This document shows positions 6,145-14,939 of a stretch of DNA of 42,369 bases, in pieces; the first letter of the stretch is position 1; every line of letters begins with the position of its first letter. The translations under genes were made by a program, and so were the position numbers. This DNA is from UBA668 sp038234785 (GTDB lineage Bacteria > Actinomycetota > Acidimicrobiia > Acidimicrobiales > Ilumatobacteraceae), in NCBI GenBank assembly GCA_038234785.1, contig JBBQTC010000033.1:1-42369 (forward strand), read 5' to 3'. The notes under the pieces were generated by a model, which was given only the letters and a program-made list of their open reading frames with translations, had not been told where the DNA came from and ran no database searches.

Positions 6145-7134
6145 TCAGGGTGCCACAGCTGCGGCGAGTTGGGAACCGATCTCCCGGGTGGTGCCGCCAA
6201 CAGGCACGGCGCACGCGGCCCGAATGCGGTCGGCCGCTGCGGACTCACCCAGGAAGTCGAGCATCAGCGCCGCCGACAGCACCGCTGCGGTCGGGTTGGC
6301 CTTGCCCGTACCGACGATGTCGGGAGCGGATCCGTGGACGGGCTCGAACATGCTCGGACCGGTTCGGGCCGGATTGAGGTTGGCCGACGAGGCCAGACCG
6401 ATCCCACCGCTCACCGCGCCGCCGAGGTCGGTGAGGATGTCACCGAACAGGTTGTCGGTCACGATCACGTCGTAGCGGTGCGGGTCCTGCACGAAGTAGA
6501 TGCACGCCGCGTCGACGTGGTTGTACGCGGTGGTCACCTCCGGGTACTCGGCCGCGACGTCGTTGAACGCTCGCTGCCAGAGGTCGCCCGAGAACGTGAG
6601 CACGTTGGTCTTGTGCACCAACGTGAGGTGCTTGCGACGCGTCATCGTCAGCTCGAACGCATAGCGGATGGCCCGCTCGGCACCCATTCGCGTGTTGACC
6701 GACCCCTGCGTGGCGACCTCATGTGGCGTGCCCTTGCGGAGCAGTCCGCCCTCGCCGGCGTACGAACCTTCGGTGTTCTCGCGGATGACCACGAAGTCGT
6801 GGGGCACGCTGCCGCCCGGCGCGGTCCCGACGAAGGGCCGCTGGTTCACGTAGAGGTCGAGGTCGAAGCGCATCTTGAGGAGCAGGCCGCGCTCGATGAT
6901 CCCCGGCGGCACCTCCGGCGTGCCGACAGCACCGAGCAGGATCGCATCGAAGCCGCGCAGCTCCTGCAGCACCTCGTCACTGAGGATCTCGCCGTCGCGG
7001 AGGTACCGGCTCCCGCCGAGATCGAACTCGACAGTCTCGATCTCCACGCCGGCGGCGCGCACGACGTTGAGGGCTTCCCTGGTGACCTCGGGGCCGATCC
7101 CGTCGCCACCGATGACTGCAATGCGATGTGCCAT
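6145..7134 (-). CDS. leuB: 3-isopropylmalate dehydrogenase
   Basis: A 329-residue NAD-dependent beta-decarboxylating dehydrogenase of the IPMDH/ICDH family, converting 3-isopropylmalate to 2-oxoisocaproate. It begins MAHRIAVIGGDGIGPEV, has the substrate/Mg site TDNLFGDILTDLGGA, and ends with the adenine-binding GSAPDIVGTGKANP loop. The start at 7134 places the GGDGIGPEV loop at the usual N-terminal position. The frame extends to 7224 but that part overlaps putA. No clear Shine-Dalgarno is visible. With CimA in the genome it may also act on 3-methylmalate in the isoleucine route. Confidence 0.93.
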   Translation of the reverse strand: MAHRIAVIGGDGIGPEVTREALNVVRAAGVEIETVEFDLGGSRYLRDGEILSDEVLQELRGFDAILLGAVGTPEVPPGIIERGLLLKMRFDLDLYVNQRPFVGTAPGGSVPHDFVVIRENTEGSYAGEGGLLRKGTPHEVATQGSVNTRMGAERAIRYAFELTMTRRKHLTLVHKTNVLTFSGDLWQRAFNDVAAEYPEVTTAYNHVDAACIYFVQDPHRYDVIVTDNLFGDILTDLGGAVSGGIGLASSANLNPARTGPSMFEPVHGSAPDIVGTGKANPTAAVLSAALMLDFLGESAAADRIRAACAVPVGGTTREIGSQLAAAVAP

Positions 7135-7163
7135 AAGGGTCCCAAACGTACCGTCCGTGACCG

Positions 7164-10100
7164 TCAGTCGAGCAAACGTCCGTGTCGGTGGCGAGTGTGG
7201 CTGATCGCCTGCTCGCGCACCCACCGGCGCAGTTCCACCATCGCGTCGGCGACCGGTTGCACCAGGTCGACCTCCACCTCGAGTGCACGACAGGCGGCGA
7301 ACTGTTCGTCGGTCAGCGACCCGATGACGCGCACGCGATCGAGGCCGGCGGTGTCCGGTCTGGCCACATCGTGGCGGAGCCGCCCCATCGTGCGCAGTGC
7401 TCGGTCGACGATGGCCACTGCGGCCGGATCCGCATCGGGCGCGACGTAGATGCCGATTGCGGGGAGCGGACGGTACCGAAGGGTGTTGCGCTCGCAGGCA
7501 AGCCCGGAGGGGTCGTGTTCAACAAGGAAGTGCTCGCGCCAGACGCTGGCGAACACGTCATCGTCGTCCTCCACCGCGTCGGGACCGAGGCGCCATGTCC
7601 CGAACGCCTCGACGTAGAACGGCCCACCGGCCTTCGGACCGCACCCGACCGACGAACGCTTCCAGCCCCCGAACGGCTGGCGCTGCACGATGGCTCCCGT
7701 GATGTGCCGATTGACGTAGGCGTTCCCGACCTCCACGCGATCGAGCCAGTGCGCGACCTCATGCTCGTCGAGTGAGTGGATGCCGCCGGTCAGGCCGTAC
7801 TCGACGCCGTTCTGCAGTTCGATCGCGTGGTCGAGATCTCGGGCGCGAACGAGGCCGAGCACGGGACCGAAGCACTCGGTCCGATGGAACCACGAACCGG
7901 GGGCCACACCCAGGCGGACACCGGGGGACCACAGGTGGCGCTCGGAGTCGACGCATCGAGGCTCGACGAGCCACCGCTCCCCTGTGTCCAGGGTCGCCAG
8001 CGCCCGCTCCAACTTCGGCGACGGCGCACCCACGATCGGTCCCATCATGGTGGCCAGTTCCGTGGCGACCCCGACGCGCACACTGCGGACGGCATCAGCG
8101 AGGCGGCGCAGGAAGTTCGTATCGTCGTACACCGACGCCTCGACGATTGCCAGGCTCGCCGCCGAGCACTTCTGTCCCGCATGGCCGAACGCCGAACGAA
8201 CAAGATCCCGGATCGCGGCATCCTCGTCGGCAGCGGCCGTGATCACGAGCGCGTTCTTCCCGCTCGTCTCCCCCATCACACGGATCGAAGGCTTCCACGA
8301 GCGGAACAGTTGAGCCGTCTCCCACGCCCCGGTGAGCACGACCGTGTCGACACCTTCGTGGGTGACCAGATGACGCCCGATTTCGTCATCCGCACACGCG
8401 ACGAACTGGACGAGGTGACGGGGCACACCCGCCCGCCACAGCTGCGAGGCCAACTCGTACGCGACCTCGCGAACCTCAGGTGCGGGCTTCAGGATGACGG
8501 CGTTGCCGGCGGCGAGCGCGGCGAACACCCCACCGGCCGGGATCGCGTAGGGGAAGTTCCAGGGCGAGGCGACCAGGACGACACCGTGAGGGGTGAACTG
8601 ACGGCCGCGCTCGATGCGGGCACCGAGGTCGCGTGTGCACCATCCGTAGTAGCGGGCGAAGTCGACCGCCTCGGAGACCTCCGGGTCCCCTTCGGCGACG
8701 GTCTTGCACGCCGTCTGCGCCATCACCGCGAGTGTTCGGCCGCGGCGCTCCTCCATCTCGTCGGCGATCGCGGCCAGCAGCTTGCGACGATCATCGAGCG
8801 ATGACATCGCCCACTCGGCCGCGGCCTGGCGAGCGTCAGCGACGACGGCGTCGATGCCGGCGACGGAGTCCACGAAGTCGAACGACGGAAGTTCCACGTC
8901 GTCCATCGCGGCCAGGATCCAGCGCCGGTTGACCGCTCGTGTCCAGTCCGTGTCGGGGGCGTTCTCGAACACGTCGAGCTCGCCCCCATCTGCGTCCACC
9001 CGTCGCGATCGGTCTTGGAGCCGACGGCTGGTGACGTCCACGGCGTCGATCGCAGCGACTGCGGCCACGAACCGGTCACGTTGGTCGAACCAATCCGCCG
9101 AACCCGGGCGCAGCGTGAACAGCGAGCGAAGGAAGTTGTCGGAGGAGGTGTTCTCGTCGAGACGTCGTGACAGGTACGCGATGCTCGCGGCGAGCTCATC
9201 GTGTCGCACCACCGGTGCGTAGAGCAGCACGGCGCCGACTTGCGCGCGAAGGGCGCGGGCCTGGGCGGGTGCCATTCCCTCGAGCATCTCGAACTCCACC
9301 CGGTCGATCTCGGGGAGCCCCATCGCCCAGGCGACGTCGAACAAGTTGTGGCTGGCCAATCCGACGGTGATGGCCGACGCCCATCGGACGTCGAGCGCCG
9401 AGGTGACCAGCCGCTTGAAGCTGGCGTCCACCTCGGCCTTGGTGGCATAGGGGGCCTGCGGCCACCCGTGCAGCTCCGCCTCCACCCGCTCCATCGCGAG
9501 GTTGGCCCCCTTCACGATGCGGATCTTCAGTCGACCACCACCGCGGGCGCGACGAGCGGTCGCCCATTCGCACAGCCGCTCGCACGCGCCGTGCGAGTCG
9601 GGCAGGTACGCCTGCAGCACGACACCGGCATCGACGTTCGAGAACTCCGGTTCGTCGAGCACGTGCTGCAGCGCCGCCAGTGTCAGTGGCAGATCGCGGT
9701 ACTCCTCCATGTCGAGGTTGACGAAGGTGCGCGGGACAGCGGATGTCGCGTCGCGGTAGAGGACGCGCAGTCGATCGGAGATGCGTCGAACGGAGTCGTC
9801 GAACGCGAGCACGTCGAGGTTGGCCACCACGGCCGAGATCTTCAGCGACACGTACGTGACATCGGTTCGACGGATCCGCTCGCGGACCTGTCGCATCCGC
9901 TCGTCGGCCTCTGCGTCGCCGAGGATCGCCTCCCCCAGCACGTTCACGTTCAGCGCGAAGCCGGCGGTCTCACGCCGAGCCACGTGCCGGGCGAATGCGG
10001 GATCGTCCGCGCTCAGCACGACGCCGTTGCTCTCCCGCACGATGCGCGAGCGCAGGAGGGGCATCACCACCCGCGGCAGCGGCTTCGACAGCCATGCACC

Positions 10101-10415
10101 GACGCGGAGCTGTAGGCGATCCAGGACCCCGAGCGTGTCCGGCACGCCCACCTCGTCGACGATCGCCCGAAAGCGCGACGCGGCGCGATGGTCGTCGTCG
10201 AACCGCAAGACCTCGTCGGTGAGGGCGAACGTGAGGGACCGCAGTTGCTCGTCGTCGACGACCGGCGCCAGCCGACGCTGTCGTCGGCGCTCGAGGATGG
10301 TGGCCCCTTCCAACGAGGCGGACAGGAGTTGGTCGGCGCGACGGATCGCCGCGGCGACGGCGGATGGAGGCGCGGGATCGGTCACACCTCCACTCAACTC
10401 CCCGGGGTCTTGCAT
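7164..10415 (-). CDS. putA: bifunctional proline dehydrogenase / L-glutamate gamma-semialdehyde dehydrogenase
   Basis: About 1083 residues oxidising proline to glutamate in two steps. The N-terminal half is an FAD-dependent proline dehydrogenase barrel with RTFVNLDMEEY, KIRIVKGAN and the substrate-binding helix AYLSRRLDENTSSDNF. The C-terminal half is an aldehyde dehydrogenase with ASPWNFPYAIPAGG, the general base in MGETSGKNA and the nucleophile in GHAGQKCSAAS. There is no N-terminal ribbon-helix-helix domain, so unlike E. coli PutA it should not repress its own gene. The roughly 120 residues after the dehydrogenase core are not recognised. The ATG at 10415 is chosen. A GTG at 10385 immediately after GGAGG is an alternative that would shorten it by 10 residues. 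The divergent PAS/AraC gene at 10467 is the likely regulator. Confidence 0.93.
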   Translation of the reverse strand: MQDPGELSGGVTDPAPPSAVAAAIRRADQLLSASLEGATILERRRQRRLAPVVDDEQLRSLTFALTDEVLRFDDDHRAASRFRAIVDEVGVPDTLGVLDRLQLRVGAWLSKPLPRVVMPLLRSRIVRESNGVVLSADDPAFARHVARRETAGFALNVNVLGEAILGDAEADERMRQVRERIRRTDVTYVSLKISAVVANLDVLAFDDSVRRISDRLRVLYRDATSAVPRTFVNLDMEEYRDLPLTLAALQHVLDEPEFSNVDAGVVLQAYLPDSHGACERLCEWATARRARGGGRLKIRIVKGANLAMERVEAELHGWPQAPYATKAEVDASFKRLVTSALDVRWASAITVGLASHNLFDVAWAMGLPEIDRVEFEMLEGMAPAQARALRAQVGAVLLYAPVVRHDELAASIAYLSRRLDENTSSDNFLRSLFTLRPGSADWFDQRDRFVAAVAAIDAVDVTSRRLQDRSRRVDADGGELDVFENAPDTDWTRAVNRRWILAAMDDVELPSFDFVDSVAGIDAVVADARQAAAEWAMSSLDDRRKLLAAIADEMEERRGRTLAVMAQTACKTVAEGDPEVSEAVDFARYYGWCTRDLGARIERGRQFTPHGVVLVASPWNFPYAIPAGGVFAALAAGNAVILKPAPEVREVAYELASQLWRAGVPRHLVQFVACADDEIGRHLVTHEGVDTVVLTGAWETAQLFRSWKPSIRVMGETSGKNALVITAAADEDAAIRDLVRSAFGHAGQKCSAASLAIVEASVYDDTNFLRRLADAVRSVRVGVATELATMMGPIVGAPSPKLERALATLDTGERWLVEPRCVDSERHLWSPGVRLGVAPGSWFHRTECFGPVLGLVRARDLDHAIELQNGVEYGLTGGIHSLDEHEVAHWLDRVEVGNAYVNRHITGAIVQRQPFGGWKRSSVGCGPKAGGPFYVEAFGTWRLGPDAVEDDDDVFASVWREHFLVEHDPSGLACERNTLRYRPLPAIGIYVAPDADPAAVAIVDRALRTMGRLRHDVARPDTAGLDRVRVIGSLTDEQFAACRALEVEVDLVQPVADAMVELRRWVREQAISHTRHRHGRLLD

Positions 10416-10466
10416 CGATCGCGCCGACCGTGCGTCGCAGAAGTACAACGCGGGCAAGATGGGGCG

Positions 10467-11174
10467 GTGAACCCCGTGGTCGCCGCGCTCGCCGATGTCT
10501 TCGCCGGGGTGCCCCACGTCATGTTCTGCGTCAAGGATCCGGGTGGCCGGTACCTGGCCATCAACCAGGCGTTCGCCGAACGCGCGGGTCGTCCGGTGGC
10601 AGCGGTGCTCGGTCGCACCGCCGCCGAATTCTTCCCCGACGACCTCGCCGCCACCTACGAGGCGCAGGATGCGCTCCTGCTGGCCACGGGCCAGCCCATT
10701 CGCAACGAGCTGGAGATGATCCTCCGACCCGACGGCAGCCGAGGGTGGTACGTGACCAGCAAGACCCGCCTCGCCGACGAAGCGGGGGCGGTCATCGGCA
10801 TCGTCGCGGTCAGCTACGACCTGCACACCGGCGAATCCGTCGACCGCCACCATGCGAACCTCCAGGCGGCCATCGACGTCGCTCGTCGCCGGTACGCGGA
10901 ACCGCTGAAAGTCGTGGATCTCGCCGCGGCGGCAGGTCTGTCGGCCACCCAGCTCGAGCGGGCGCTCCGTCGCGTCGTGGGCATGTCCCCCAAGCAGCTG
11001 CTCATACGCACCCGTCTCGATGAGGCCGTTCGCCGGCTCGACGACACCGACCTCTCTCTCGTTGCGATCGCCGGCGAGTGCGGGTTCTACGACCAGAGCT
11101 CGTTCACCCGGCAGTTCCAACGCGCCGTGGGCATGACCCCGGGCGCATATCGAGCCCGCGCGGACCGCCGCTAG
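10467..11174 (+). CDS. PAS-domain AraC-family transcriptional regulator
   Basis: A 235-residue protein with an N-terminal PAS domain (about residues 5-115, with PHVMFCVKDPGGRYLAINQ and the FFPDDLAATYEAQD helix). A C-terminal AraC/XylS double helix-turn-helix (about 130-230) has a first HTH around VVDLAAAAGLSATQLERALR and the signature GFYDQSSFTRQFQRAVGMTP. The PAS domain would sense a small ligand or redox state. The GTG at 10467 leaves a 51-base divergent intergenic region with putA, so control of proline catabolism is the natural inference. It is followed after 13 bases by greA and could be co-transcribed with it. Confidence 0.88.
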   Translation: MNPVVAALADVFAGVPHVMFCVKDPGGRYLAINQAFAERAGRPVAAVLGRTAAEFFPDDLAATYEAQDALLLATGQPIRNELEMILRPDGSRGWYVTSKTRLADEAGAVIGIVAVSYDLHTGESVDRHHANLQAAIDVARRRYAEPLKVVDLAAAAGLSATQLERALRRVVGMSPKQLLIRTRLDEAVRRLDDTDLSLVAIAGECGFYDQSSFTRQFQRAVGMTPGAYRARADRR

Positions 11175-11187
11175 GCTCGGCCTCCCT

Positions 11188-11664
11188 ATGGCGAGTCACC
11201 AACTGTCCCGCGCCGCCTTCGAACGGCTGCAGGCCGAGCACTACGACCTCAGCACCCGCGGCCGCATCGAGGTCGCGAACAAGATCGAGACGGCACGTCT
11301 CATGGGCGACCTGTCCGAGAACGGCGATTACCACGCGGCCAAGGACGAGCAGGGCCACATGGAGGGCCGAATCCGCCAGCTCGAGCACCTCATCGAGAAC
11401 GCCGAGATCATCGAATCCGGCGACGACGGCACGGTCGCCGCCGGGACCGTCGTCACCCTCATGTACGAAGGCGACACACCCGACCTCGCAGAGCGCTACC
11501 TGGTCGGCCACCCCGAAGAGCGGGTCGGCGACCTCGACGTCGTCAGCCCCAGCTCGCCGCTCGGGGCCGCCCTCCTCGGCGCGGCCGAGGGCAATTGGGT
11601 CGAGTACCAGGCACCCAACGGCGTCTTGCGCGTCCAGGTGCTGAAGGTGGAGCTCGCCGAGTGA
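11188..11664 (+). CDS. greA: transcription elongation factor GreA
   Basis: A 158-residue factor that stimulates RNA cleavage by backtracked RNA polymerase. The N-terminal coiled coil carries the diagnostic GDLSENGDYHAAKDEQ with the acidic tip residues at about 42-45. The C-terminal FKBP-like domain includes SPLGAALLGAAEGNWVEY. The length is standard. The stop overlaps the GTG of the next gene (GTGA). In actinobacteria GreA normally starts with a loop before the coiled coil, as here. Confidence 0.93.
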   Translation: MASHQLSRAAFERLQAEHYDLSTRGRIEVANKIETARLMGDLSENGDYHAAKDEQGHMEGRIRQLEHLIENAEIIESGDDGTVAAGTVVTLMYEGDTPDLAERYLVGHPEERVGDLDVVSPSSPLGAALLGAAEGNWVEYQAPNGVLRVQVLKVELAE

Positions 11665-12539
11665 CGGCACCTGCCGACCCGGCCGCCGGCGTCGCACCGC
11701 CGCCGCTGCCGCACGGCGCGGCGTTGGAGCTGCCCGGTCGCGGCACCACGTTCGTCCGCACGATGCAGGGGCCTCCCGGTGCACCCACGGTGCTGCTGCT
11801 GCACGGCTGGACCGCGACGTCGGATCTCAACTGGTTCACCTGCTACCAGCCCCTTTCGCAGCACTACCGCGTCGTCGCGCTCGATCACCGCGGCCACGGA
11901 CGCGGGATCCGCTCCAAGAAGACGTTCCGGCTCGAGGACTGCGCCGACGACGCCATCGCCGCATGCGACGAACTGGGGATCGGACAGGTCATCCCCATCG
12001 GCTACTCCATGGGCGGACCGATCGCCCAACTCGTCTGGCGGCGACACGCGGCACGCGTCGACGGCCTGGTGCTGTGCGCGACCGCGCCGTACTTCCTCAC
12101 CTCACGCGAGGAGAAGCTCGGCTTCATCGGGCTGTCCGGCATGGCGGCGCTCGCCCGACTGACCCCGGTGCAGACCCGTCAGTGGTTGACCGAGCAGTTC
12201 TACCTCCAGCGCAAGAGCGACGAATGGGAGCCGTGGGCGATCCAGGAGGCGTCGCTGCACGACTGGCGCACGGTGCTCCAGGCCGGACGCTCGATCGGCA
12301 AGTTCAACTCACGAGAGTGGATCGACGAGATCGACGTACCGACCTCGGTGGTGATCACCATGCGCGACCGCGTGGTGCCGGTCCGCCGCCAGGTGCGCCT
12401 GTTCGAAGGCATCCACCGGGCGGAGGCCTACCGCGTCGACGGCGACCACGACTCGGTCGCGGCCAACCCGGACCGGTTCGTGCCGACGCTGCTCCGAGCC
12501 GTCGGCTCCGTGGTCGAACGCATCGGCAACCGCGTATGA
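11661..12539 (+). CDS. alpha/beta-hydrolase
   Basis: A 292-residue alpha/beta-hydrolase-fold protein. LLLHGWTATSDLNW forms the oxyanion region, GYSMGGPIAQ is the nucleophile elbow with Ser, and the Asp (TMRDRVVPV) and His (DGDHDSVA) of the triad follow in the right order. A cap segment between about residues 150 and 220 contains TRQWLTEQFYLQRKSDEW. The substrate is unknown. It overlaps greA and the following kinase-like gene by four bases each, so the three are translationally coupled. Confidence 0.88.
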   Translation: MTAPADPAAGVAPPPLPHGAALELPGRGTTFVRTMQGPPGAPTVLLLHGWTATSDLNWFTCYQPLSQHYRVVALDHRGHGRGIRSKKTFRLEDCADDAIAACDELGIGQVIPIGYSMGGPIAQLVWRRHAARVDGLVLCATAPYFLTSREEKLGFIGLSGMAALARLTPVQTRQWLTEQFYLQRKSDEWEPWAIQEASLHDWRTVLQAGRSIGKFNSREWIDEIDVPTSVVITMRDRVVPVRRQVRLFEGIHRAEAYRVDGDHDSVAANPDRFVPTLLRAVGSVVERIGNRV

Positions 12540-14032
12540 CCGGTCGCCGTTGGGCGGGTCTGGTCGCGCTCGTGACCACGACCGGTCTCGGACTCGTCGC
12601 GTTCCTCCTCCGCCGCCGAGCCACCCACCACCTGCGCACCAGCCGCACCCAGCGCAACGCTGACGTCGTTCGTCTCGGCGCGACGGTGGGAGCCAACTAT
12701 GCGGGCACTGCGGCTCGCAAGCTGTTCGCCGGCGCCGAGCGCCGCGTCGAGCTCGATCGCGCCCGCGAACTGAAGACCGCCGAGGCCGTGGCCGAGCGAC
12801 TCGGCAACATGAAGGGCGCGCTGATGAAGCTCGGTCAGATGGCGAGCTACATCGACGAGGGCCTGCCGGCACCGGTGCGGGCTGCTCTCGCCCAACTGCA
12901 GTCCGACGCTCCGCCGATGAGCGGCGAACTGGCCGCCCAGGTCATCGAACGCGAGCTCGGTGCCCGCCCCGAGGTGCTGTTCGTCGAATGGGATCCGGAT
13001 CCGATCGCCTCGGCCAGCATCGGGCAGGTGCATCGCGCCGTCGTCATCGATCCGGCCACCGGCCTGGAGCGTGCGGTGGCGGTGAAGGTGCAGTACCCCG
13101 GCGTCGCGGAGGCGGTCGCCACGGATCTCAAGAACGCCGACCTGTTGGGCCTGATCCTCAAGCAGGGTTTCGGCGGACTTGATCCCGACGAGATGGTCGC
13201 CGAGATCAACGAGCGTCTCACCGAGGAGCTCGACTACCGGCTCGAGGCCACCAACCAGCAGCGCTTCGCCGATCACTACCGGGGCCACCCGTTCATCCAC
13301 GTTCCCGACGTGCTACCGCAGCTGAGCAGCAGCCACGTCATCACCAGCGAACTCGTCGCCGGCGCCACCTGGCAGGAGATGCTGGCGTGGCCACAGGACG
13401 AGCGCGACCTCGTGGCCGAATGCCTGTTCCGCTTCGTGTTCCGCAGCCTGTACGGGATGCACTCCTTCAACGGAGACCCGCATCCGGGCAACTACCTGTT
13501 CCACGGCGGCGGCAGGGTGACGTTCCTCGACTTCGGTCTGGTCAAGCACTTCAGCGACGACGAGATGGCCACCTTCATCGGAATGGTCAAGGCCGCCGCC
13601 TACGACCACGACGGGCCTGAGTTCCGTCGCATCCTCGAGCGCGCCGGGATGCTCCGTCCCGGATGCCCCGCACCCGACGAGGAAGTGGCCGACTACTTCA
13701 GCCAGTTCTACGAGAGCGTCCGCGAGGACAAACCCGTCACCTGGAGCAGCGAGTACTCCAGCCGTATCGTGCGCCACACGTTCGACCGCTCCAGTCCGAT
13801 CGCGCAGTACGCCACCGTGCCCAAGGCGTTCGTGTTCATCCAGCGCATCAACCTCGGCCTGTACGCCCTGCTCGGCGACCTCCGCGCGACCGGCAACTAC
13901 CGCCGCATCGCCGAGGAGCTGTGGCCGTTCGTCGGCGGGCCGCCGAGCACGCCCATGGCCGAGGCGGAGCAGGACTGGTTGCGGACCACACGCTCGCACC
14001 AACACCCTCCCCTGCCCACACCTCCCCGCTAG
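12536..14032 (+). CDS. ABC1/UbiB-family atypical protein kinase
   Basis: A 498-residue member of the ABC1/ADCK/UbiB family. An N-terminal hydrophobic segment (about residues 7-22) precedes the family-specific KxGQ motif (KLGQMASYIDEG), the Ala-rich nucleotide loop (ASASIGQVHRA), the ATP lysine (AVKVQYPG), the catalytic loop GDPHPGNYLF and the DFG equivalent FLDFGL. UbiB-type proteins support quinone or lipid metabolism, and actinobacteria that make menaquinone still carry several. Linkage to greA and a hydrolase does not define its role. A stretch of over 400 bases without a functional gene follows. Confidence 0.9.
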   Translation: MTGRRWAGLVALVTTTGLGLVAFLLRRRATHHLRTSRTQRNADVVRLGATVGANYAGTAARKLFAGAERRVELDRARELKTAEAVAERLGNMKGALMKLGQMASYIDEGLPAPVRAALAQLQSDAPPMSGELAAQVIERELGARPEVLFVEWDPDPIASASIGQVHRAVVIDPATGLERAVAVKVQYPGVAEAVATDLKNADLLGLILKQGFGGLDPDEMVAEINERLTEELDYRLEATNQQRFADHYRGHPFIHVPDVLPQLSSSHVITSELVAGATWQEMLAWPQDERDLVAECLFRFVFRSLYGMHSFNGDPHPGNYLFHGGGRVTFLDFGLVKHFSDDEMATFIGMVKAAAYDHDGPEFRRILERAGMLRPGCPAPDEEVADYFSQFYESVREDKPVTWSSEYSSRIVRHTFDRSSPIAQYATVPKAFVFIQRINLGLYALLGDLRATGNYRRIAEELWPFVGGPPSTPMAEAEQDWLRTTRSHQHPPLPTPPR

Positions 14033-14078
14033 CGGTGTGTCGCCGAGATGGTCGGACCGACGGTGTGTGGCAGCACCG

Positions 14079-14125
14079 GTCCGAGTGCCACAGTGCCGTC
14101 CGAGTGCCACAGTGCCGTCCGAGTG
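14079..14125. repeat. 19-bp tandem repeat, 2.5 copies
   Basis: GTCCGAGTGCCACAGTGCC at 14079-14097 is repeated exactly at 14098-14116, and a third copy begins at 14117 before diverging after GTCCGAGTG. It lies in non-coding DNA between the ABC1 kinase and the FKBP remnant. Confidence 0.9.
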
Positions 14126-14142
14126 GGTACTCCTACCCCGGG

Positions 14143-14162
14143 GTGCGAGTGCTCACTCGCAC
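14143..14162. repeat. 20-bp palindrome
   Basis: GTGCGAGTG and CACTCGCAC form a perfect 9-bp inverted repeat around CT. CACTCGCAC occurs again at about 14173. There is no T-run, so it is not a typical terminator. It could be an operator or a cruciform-prone repeat. Confidence 0.6.
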
Positions 14163-14305
14163 AAATGGCAGACACTCGCACTGGCGGCGTTCGTGGGGTG
14201 TGGGGGGTGCCATGTCACCCTCCCCAGCGACCTCATCACAACTGCGACGGACCACGAGCGTCTTCCCGATGCGCTGAGTCCTCGCCATCGCTCTTCCATC
14301 ACCCG

Positions 14306-14464
14306 GCTGGCGTCACCGGGATGGCCGACGGCATGAAGGTCGGCGGCCGTCGGCAGGCCCAGGTCCCGTTCGCGACGATCTTCGACGGGCAGGGCAGCGC
14401 ACCGCTGAACCTCCCGGCGCAGACCGATGTCGTCATCGTGATGGACCTCGTCGCGATCTACTGA
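14306..14464 (+). pseudogene. remnant of an FKBP-type peptidyl-prolyl isomerase (C-terminal end)
   Basis: The frame ending with TGA at 14464 reads GVTGMADGMKVGGRRQ near its beginning and finishes PAQTDVVIVMDLVAIY. This aligns with the last 45-50 residues of small FKBPs (GWxxGLxGMKVGGRR ... IPPNATLVFxVDLLxI). The N-terminal half, including the active-site Trp region, is missing and replaced by unrelated sequence. It is therefore most likely a truncated gene. An intact 47-aa ORF could start at the ATG at 14321 but would not fold as an FKBP. Confidence 0.65.
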
Positions 14465-14468
14465 TCGA

Positions 14469-14909
14469 TCACGCCGCCGAGCTCAGCACCACCACTTCAG
14501 GATCGTCGTCGAAGCGGGCGACCAGCGCCGTTCCCTCGACCATCACGACCGACACCACTCGGGCCCGTCGCCGGGCCGCGAATGCGCCGGGACGCACCGA
14601 GGGCCTGCCCACCGCGAGCCATCGGTGAGCGACGATCGCTCCGGCGTCGAAGTCGGACACACGCAGCGCGTCGTCGTACTCGAACAACGCCGACTCGACG
14701 TGGGCGTCGCGCAGGAACGTCACCCGTGCCGCCGATGGAAGGCGATCGTCGAGCCCGGCGGGATCGACGACCTCCAGGCCGTAGAGACGCGGCCGGAGCA
14801 AGGGCGCGTCGAGGGTCTCGTTCAGTCGCGCCTCGAACCAGTGGGCGAGACGGAGCGGCAGGGAAGCAGTGGGCGGGTCACAGGAGGGGTGCACACCCAC
14901 TCTGGGCAC
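14469..14909 (-). CDS. uncharacterised protein downstream of the IclR gene
   Basis: About 146 residues from a GTG at 14909. No domain is recognised. It starts with helix-like LPLRLAHWFEARLNETLD and continues with a beta-rich section (ARVVSVVMVEGTALVARFDD). There is no signal peptide or membrane helix. It lies 30 bases after the IclR regulator on the same strand and is probably co-transcribed. The start is uncertain because several GTG codons occur within the first eight residues. Confidence 0.6.
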   Translation of the reverse strand: MPRVGVHPSCDPPTASLPLRLAHWFEARLNETLDAPLLRPRLYGLEVVDPAGLDDRLPSAARVTFLRDAHVESALFEYDDALRVSDFDAGAIVAHRWLAVGRPSVRPGAFAARRRARVVSVVMVEGTALVARFDDDPEVVVLSSAA

Positions 14910-14939
14910 CGCCGACGGAGAAGATCGGCAAGATCTGCC

